Assembly (NCBI GenBank): GCA_031177735.1
Contig: JAPSKJ010000087.1
Coordinates: 1-8,202, forward strand
Direction of reading: 5' to 3'
DNA length: 8,202 nt
Origin: Nocardioides sp.
GTDB lineage: Bacteria > Actinomycetota > Actinomycetes > Propionibacteriales > Nocardioidaceae
How positions within the stretch are numbered: the first letter of the stretch is position 1; the number at the start of each line of letters is the position of its first letter. The translations under genes and the position numbers were made by a program. The notes beneath the pieces are model-generated. The model ran no database searches. It saw nothing but the letters and a program-made list of their open reading frames with translations, and was not told the origin of the DNA. Positions 5,642 to 8,202 of the stretch are shown piece after piece.

Positions 5642-5971
5642 TCAGCCGGCGCGGTCGTCCTCGAGGTCCGCGCTGAAGTCGACGTCGGCCTCGTCGACCA
5701 CCACGTCGACGTCGTCGGGCTCGCGCGCGGAGGAAGGCCGGTCCCAGCTGTCGGCGAGTCGCTGGATCTGTGCCGCCATCCGCTCGAGCGCGACCGGGTC
5801 GGCGTCGGTCGACCCGGCGGCGAAGCCGAGGAGGTACGCCGACACCGGCGCCGCCGTGCGTTGAACCTGGTGTGCCGCCACCCTCGCCAGATCCAGGATC
5901 AGGCCCTCGTCGACCTCGGTGTCGAGGTCGAGGATGTCGCAGACCTCGTCGATCCAGTCGTGCAGGTTCAC
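5642..5971 (-). CDS. DUF6457 family small protein, paired with the MobA-like gene
   Basis: I start this at GTG 5971, giving 109 residues beginning 'MNLHDWIDEVCDILDLDTEV'. A GTG at 5992 would add seven poorly conserved residues (VHGQGRN). Starting at 5971 places CAGGGT 6 nt upstream and makes the protein begin where DUF6457 homology usually begins. The core (about 1-75) is helical, with the recognisable 'DLARVAAHQVQRTAAPVSAY' (27-46) followed by 'LLGFAAG' (47-53). The remainder is an acidic, probably disordered tail (REPDDVDVVVDEADVDF, about 83-99). Function is unknown. From memory, the same domain is often fused to the C-terminus of MobA-like nucleotidyltransferases in actinobacteria. Here it is a separate gene 66 bases downstream of one, which supports a role with that enzyme. 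It appears to have its own promoter within that gap. Confidence 0.8.
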   Translation of the reverse strand: MNLHDWIDEVCDILDLDTEVDEGLILDLARVAAHQVQRTAAPVSAYLLGFAAGSTDADPVALERMAAQIQRLADSWDRPSSAREPDDVDVVVDEADVDFSADLEDDRAG

Positions 5972-6007
5972 GTTCCTACCCTGACCATGCACCGGCCGGG
6001 CTGTAAA
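5972..6007 (-). promoter_or_regulatory. Promoter of the DUF6457 gene: TTTACA - 18 bp - CAGGGT, leaderless
   Basis: On the minus strand TTTACA (6007-6002) matches TTGACA at five of six positions. An 18-bp spacer, CAGGGT (5983-5978) and 6 nt then lead to GTG 5971. It is the only promoter in the window with both elements convincing. It lies between the MobA-like gene and DUF6457, so the small gene can be expressed independently. Confidence 0.6.
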
Positions 6008-6037
6008 GGGTCACCGGCGCAAAGGCTGCCGCCCGCT

Positions 6038-6595
6038 TCAGGCGAGATCGCGCAGGTCTTCCCAGGTGTCCACGTCGCGGTGCTCCTGGCCCTGCGACGC
6101 GATCTCGACCAGGTCCAGCGCCGCAAGGAGCCGGTGCAGGGGCATGTTGTGCTGGTGCTCGACGTCGGGGCGCACCTCGCGCAGCCGCGCGGTGGCCAGC
6201 ACCAGGGCGAGCTGGCGCCGGCCGTCGGGCCCGACCAGCACGGCCCCGTCCGCGCCGTGCGCCGCCTCGAGCAGGCGTCGGAAGGTGTGCGCGGACAGGT
6301 GCGGCATGTCGACGGCCAGCCCGGCGACGTACGCCGGCGGCTGGAGCAGCGCGTCGAAGCCCGTCATCAGCGCGGCGACCGGACCGCCGTAGCGCGGGTC
6401 CTCCCGGGTGAACGTCACCGGCCGCTCGGTGGGCACGGGATCACCCACGACCACGACCTCGCGGGCGTCCATCACCGCGTCGAGCGCCCAGGTCAGCAGC
6501 GTGCGTCCGCCGATCTCGACGCCGGCCTTGTCGACGCCTCCGAGCCCGGCCGCGCGACCGCCCGCCAGCACGATCGCGGCGAAGGGTGACGTCAT
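6038..6595 (-). CDS. MobA-like NTP transferase (probable molybdenum cofactor guanylyltransferase)
   Basis: The product is 185 residues, in the MobA size range. The N-terminal nucleotide-binding signature reads 'IVLAGGRAAGLGGVDKAGVE' (8-27), with the lysine at K23. Further family features are 'EDPRYGGPVAAL' (65-76), which contacts the guanine and ribose in relatives, the metal-binding aspartate D96 in 'GLAVDMPHL', and a C-terminal 'VDTWEDLRDL' in the position of the usual NTPEDL. MobA transfers GMP from GTP to molybdopterin in the cytosol. Sequence alone does not exclude another NTP-sugar-type substrate. At residue 17, where E. coli MobA has an arginine (ARRMGG), this protein has glycine (AAGLGG). 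ATG 6595 is preceded at 6 nt by GAGGAT, and the gene is divergent from the nitrilase gene across 54 bases. A much longer open frame upstream on this strand is antisense to the nitrilase gene and is not part of it. Confidence 0.8.
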   Translation of the reverse strand: MTSPFAAIVLAGGRAAGLGGVDKAGVEIGGRTLLTWALDAVMDAREVVVVGDPVPTERPVTFTREDPRYGGPVAALMTGFDALLQPPAYVAGLAVDMPHLSAHTFRRLLEAAHGADGAVLVGPDGRRQLALVLATARLREVRPDVEHQHNMPLHRLLAALDLVEIASQGQEHRDVDTWEDLRDLA

Positions 6596-6620
6596 GGCTC
6601 CATCCTCCCACCGGGAGCCA
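6595..6620. repeat. Inverted repeat in the divergent promoter region, possible operator
   Basis: TGGCTCC (6595-6601) is mirrored perfectly by GGAGCCA (6614-6620) with a 12-bp spacer. The arms flank the -10-like element of the MobA-like gene (6602-6607). A nested CTCCC/GGGAG pair (6605-6609, 6613-6617) allows an alternative hairpin. The arrangement would suit a dimeric regulator acting on one or both genes, but no regulator is encoded here. Confidence 0.35.
6596..6607 (-). promoter_or_regulatory. Possible leaderless promoter of the MobA-like gene (-10 GAGGAT)
   Basis: GAGGAT (6607-6602, minus strand) lies 6 nt before ATG 6595. GAGG could also be read as a weak Shine-Dalgarno at suitable distance, so a leadered start cannot be excluded. 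A poor -35-like TTTCCC (6630-6625) is the only candidate upstream. Confidence 0.45.
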
Positions 6621-6636
6621 CCCAGGGAAACGGTGG

Positions 6637-6649
6637 CAGGCTGTGCTCC
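6637..6649 (+). promoter_or_regulatory. Probable leaderless promoter of the nitrilase gene (-10 CAGGCT)
   Basis: CAGGCT (6637-6642) is followed by 7 nt and then ATG 6650. It is one base from TAGGCT, a common actinobacterial -10. No Shine-Dalgarno precedes the ATG. The opposing MobA promoter ends 30 bases away. Confidence 0.5.
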
Positions 6650-7432
6650 ATGACCGCACCCCACACCGGCCGGGTGAGCGTCGCCCTGGTGCAGGAGGCG
6701 TCCGCACTCGTGCCGGAGGACAACCGGGCGCGACTGGCGCAGCTCGCCCCGGAGGGCGCCGACCTGGTGGTGTTCCCCGAGGCGTTCGCCCGCGACTTCG
6801 GGCCCCCGGGCGACGACGTCGGCCCCTTCGCCGAGCCCCTCGACGGGCCGTTCGCGGCCGAGGTCGCCCGGGTCGCCGGCGAGCGCGGGTGCGCGGTGCT
6901 GGCCGGCATGTTCGAGGCCTCCGACGACCCGGCCCGGCCCTACAACACCCTGGTCCTGGCCGACGGCGGCCGGTTGAGGTCCTACCGCAAGATCCACCTC
7001 TACGACTCCTTCGGCTACCGCGAGTCCGACCGGCTCACCGCCGGCCCGGTCGAGCCGGTCGTGGTCGAGGTCGCCGGCGTCCCGGTGGGGCTGATGACCT
7101 GCTACGACTTGCGCTTCCCCGAGCTCGCCCGCGTGCTGGTCGACGCCGGAGCGGAGGTGCTCGTCGTGCCGGCAGCGTGGGTCGCCGGCGAGGGGAAGGT
7201 CCACCACTGGCGCACGCTGGTCACCGCACGCGCGATCGAGAACACCGTGTACGTCGTCGCCGTCGGGCAGCCCGGGCCGCGCTACTCCGGCCACTCCCTG
7301 GTCGTCGACCCGCTCGGCCGCGTCGTGGCCGAGGCCGGTGACGGTCCGGACGTGATCATGGCCACCCTCGACCGCTCGGTCGTCGCGCAGGCGCGCACCG
7401 TCAACCCCAGCCTCGCGAACCGGCGAATGTAA
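6650..7432 (+). CDS. Nitrilase-superfamily carbon-nitrogen hydrolase (Nit/omega-amidase-like)
   Basis: The product is 260 residues, a complete single CN-hydrolase domain. The Glu-Lys-Cys triad is clear: E44 in 'VVFPEAFARDFG', K114 in 'SYRKIHLYDSFGYRESDR', and C151 in 'VGLMTCYDLRFPELAR'. Conserved late motifs are 'VPAAWVAGEGKVHHWRTL' (173-190), 'ARAIENTVYVVAVGQ' (193-207) and 'GHSLVVDPLG' (214-223). These enzymes hydrolyse amides by a cysteine-linked acyl intermediate in the cytosol. The 'RKIHLYDSFGYRES' form groups it with the Nit1/Nit2-like branch (omega-amidase, deaminated glutathione amidase) rather than true nitrilases. The substrate remains uncertain, and a metabolite-repair role is inference. 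Its TAA stop lies inside the -10 hexamer of the next gene. Confidence 0.88.
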   Translation: MTAPHTGRVSVALVQEASALVPEDNRARLAQLAPEGADLVVFPEAFARDFGPPGDDVGPFAEPLDGPFAAEVARVAGERGCAVLAGMFEASDDPARPYNTLVLADGGRLRSYRKIHLYDSFGYRESDRLTAGPVEPVVVEVAGVPVGLMTCYDLRFPELARVLVDAGAEVLVVPAAWVAGEGKVHHWRTLVTARAIENTVYVVAVGQPGPRYSGHSLVVDPLGRVVAEAGDGPDVIMATLDRSVVAQARTVNPSLANRRM

Positions 7433-7441
7433 CCTCGCTGC
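7430..7441 (+). promoter_or_regulatory. Probable leaderless promoter of the last gene (-10 TAACCT), overlapping a stop codon
   Basis: TAACCT (7430-7435) is followed by 6 nt and then GTG 7442. Its first three bases are the TAA stop of the nitrilase gene. It is a full TANNNT match. The -35 would lie in nitrilase coding sequence and is not evident. Confidence 0.55.
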
Positions 7442-8202
7442 GTGACCAGAGCCGCCCCCCGACGCCGCGCCGAGCCTGCGCGCACCCGTCGGTCCGGGGG
7501 CTCGCGACGCGGCGGTGCCCGGCGCGCCGAACCAGCCCCGGTCAAGGGCTACGTCGAGCTCGACGATCCGGCCGACCTGACGCCGTCGAGCGCTGACCCC
7601 GCCACCGCTGCGCCCGCGACCGCAGGCTCTGCGCGCGAGGCGGCCCCGTCGACGACGGTCACCACCGTCCCGTCGGGGGCGGGCACCGCGACGACCATGG
7701 TCGAGCCGATCGTGCGCCCGCACGCGGTCGCCCTCGAGGGCCCGGCCGCGTCCGGGCCGGTCGAGCCGGCTGCGAGCCACCGCGCCCCGCTGCCGGTGCT
7801 CGCCCTGTGGTTCGGTGCGGTGCTGGCGGGTCTCGCGGCGCTCCTCGCCCAGGTCTTCTCCCTCGGCCCGCAGTGGCTCGGCGAGGCCGGCGCGGTGACC
7901 GTGACGACGGCGTACACCGTCGGGCTGGCCGCCCGCACCGGTGGCCGCCCGGTCATCTTCGGTGGGCTCGCGCTTGTCGCGGGCGTGGCCGTGCTGGTGC
8001 TCGACGAGCCGCAGCTGCGATCCGGGGCCGCCGTGATGTCGGCGGCGGTCGCCGCCGTCCTCGCGGTGATGGTGACCGTGCCGGCCGTGCGGTTCGTCCA
8101 GGCGGTGCGGGAGTGCCTGATCGCTCTCGCGGTCGCCGGCGTCGGCGCCGTGGCCGCCATCGGATTCGAGCCCGCCCTGGAGCTGGCTCGCTACGAGTAC
8201 GC
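7442..8202 (+). CDS. Unrecognised membrane protein with Arg/Ala/Pro-rich N-terminus (3' end outside window)
   Basis: The frame is open from GTG 7442 to the window edge (253 residues seen) without a stop. I do not recognise the family. The first 30 residues are strongly basic (TRAAPRRRAEPARTRRSGGS). Residues 31-115 are a low-complexity Ala/Pro/Thr/Val-rich stretch, probably disordered, with an acidic patch 'YVELDDPADL' at 37-46. Hydrophobic helices follow at about 118-139, 171-187, 195-213 and 225-241, so it is a multi-pass membrane protein with a long N-terminal tail, probably cytosolic by the positive-inside rule. The start is chosen from TAACCT 6 nt upstream. Frame use in the tail (G/C third positions, no rare codons) looks like its neighbours. 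The C-terminal part is needed for a functional call. Confidence 0.7.
   Translation, partial: MTRAAPRRRAEPARTRRSGGSRRGGARRAEPAPVKGYVELDDPADLTPSSADPATAAPATAGSAREAAPSTTVTTVPSGAGTATTMVEPIVRPHAVALEGPAASGPVEPAASHRAPLPVLALWFGAVLAGLAALLAQVFSLGPQWLGEAGAVTVTTAYTVGLAARTGGRPVIFGGLALVAGVAVLVLDEPQLRSGAAVMSAAVAAVLAVMVTVPAVRFVQAVRECLIALAVAGVGAVAAIGFEPALELARYEY

Noticed and set aside
4618..5676. Plus-strand open frame of 352 codons opposite the quinone oxidoreductase
   Set aside because: Shadow frame. The minus strand encodes a complete, motif-rich oxidoreductase over the same DNA.
5972..5992. GTG 5992 as the start of the DUF6457 gene
   Set aside because: It would place the start upstream of the CAGGGT hexamer and add seven residues outside the conserved domain. 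GTG 5971 fits both promoter spacing and homology.
6596..7780. Upstream extension of the MobA-like frame on the minus strand
   Set aside because: It is antisense to the nitrilase gene and to the start of the last gene. MobA homology begins at ATG 6595.

Overview
The window is chromosomal DNA from a very GC-rich actinobacterium, and the gene families fit something like Nocardioides or a relative. Codons end almost always in G or C, ATG and GTG starts are mixed, and one gene encodes Bpa, the actinobacterial proteasome activator. Genes fill nearly the whole window. The longest non-coding stretch is under 100 bases, and I see no mobile element, CRISPR array, tRNA or rRNA.

Layout. (a) 2-2477, plus strand: a tight operon holding the C-terminal end of a probable APC-type permease, a small Asp/Gly-rich lipoprotein, a DUF350 (YjfL-like) membrane protein and an ATP-grasp protein of the glutathionylspermidine synthase family (YgiC/YjfC-like). 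The last three match the core of enterobacterial yjfL-yjfM-yjfC, here in the order M-L-C and next to a permease. (b) 2531-3939, plus strand: a Cof-type HAD phosphatase, then a secreted, membrane-anchored protein with a TIMP-like domain. (c) 3977-5568, minus strand: Bpa and a PIG3-type quinone oxidoreductase. (d) 5642-6595, minus strand: a MobA-like nucleotidyltransferase and a small DUF6457 protein. (e) 6650-8202, plus strand: a nitrilase-family carbon-nitrogen hydrolase, then the start of an unrecognised multi-pass membrane protein that runs off the window.

Regulatory architecture is the clearest non-coding signal. Eight of the eleven genes start exactly 6 nt (one 7 nt) after a -10-like hexamer, seven of them of the form NANNNT, with no Shine-Dalgarno sequence. 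They are probably leaderless. By contrast, the lipoprotein and DUF350 genes inside operon (a) carry a clear AAGGAG. The pattern also decides several starts: GTG 2531 for the HAD gene, GTG 5971 for DUF6457 and GTG 7442 for the last gene.

Most genes outside operon (a) look like separate housekeeping units. The best candidate for an incompletely understood system is operon (a). Its ATP-grasp enzyme probably ligates an amine or amino acid to an unknown acceptor, with a DUF350 membrane protein, a lipoprotein and perhaps a permease as partners. Actinobacteria generally use mycothiol rather than glutathione, so glutathionylspermidine is an unlikely product.
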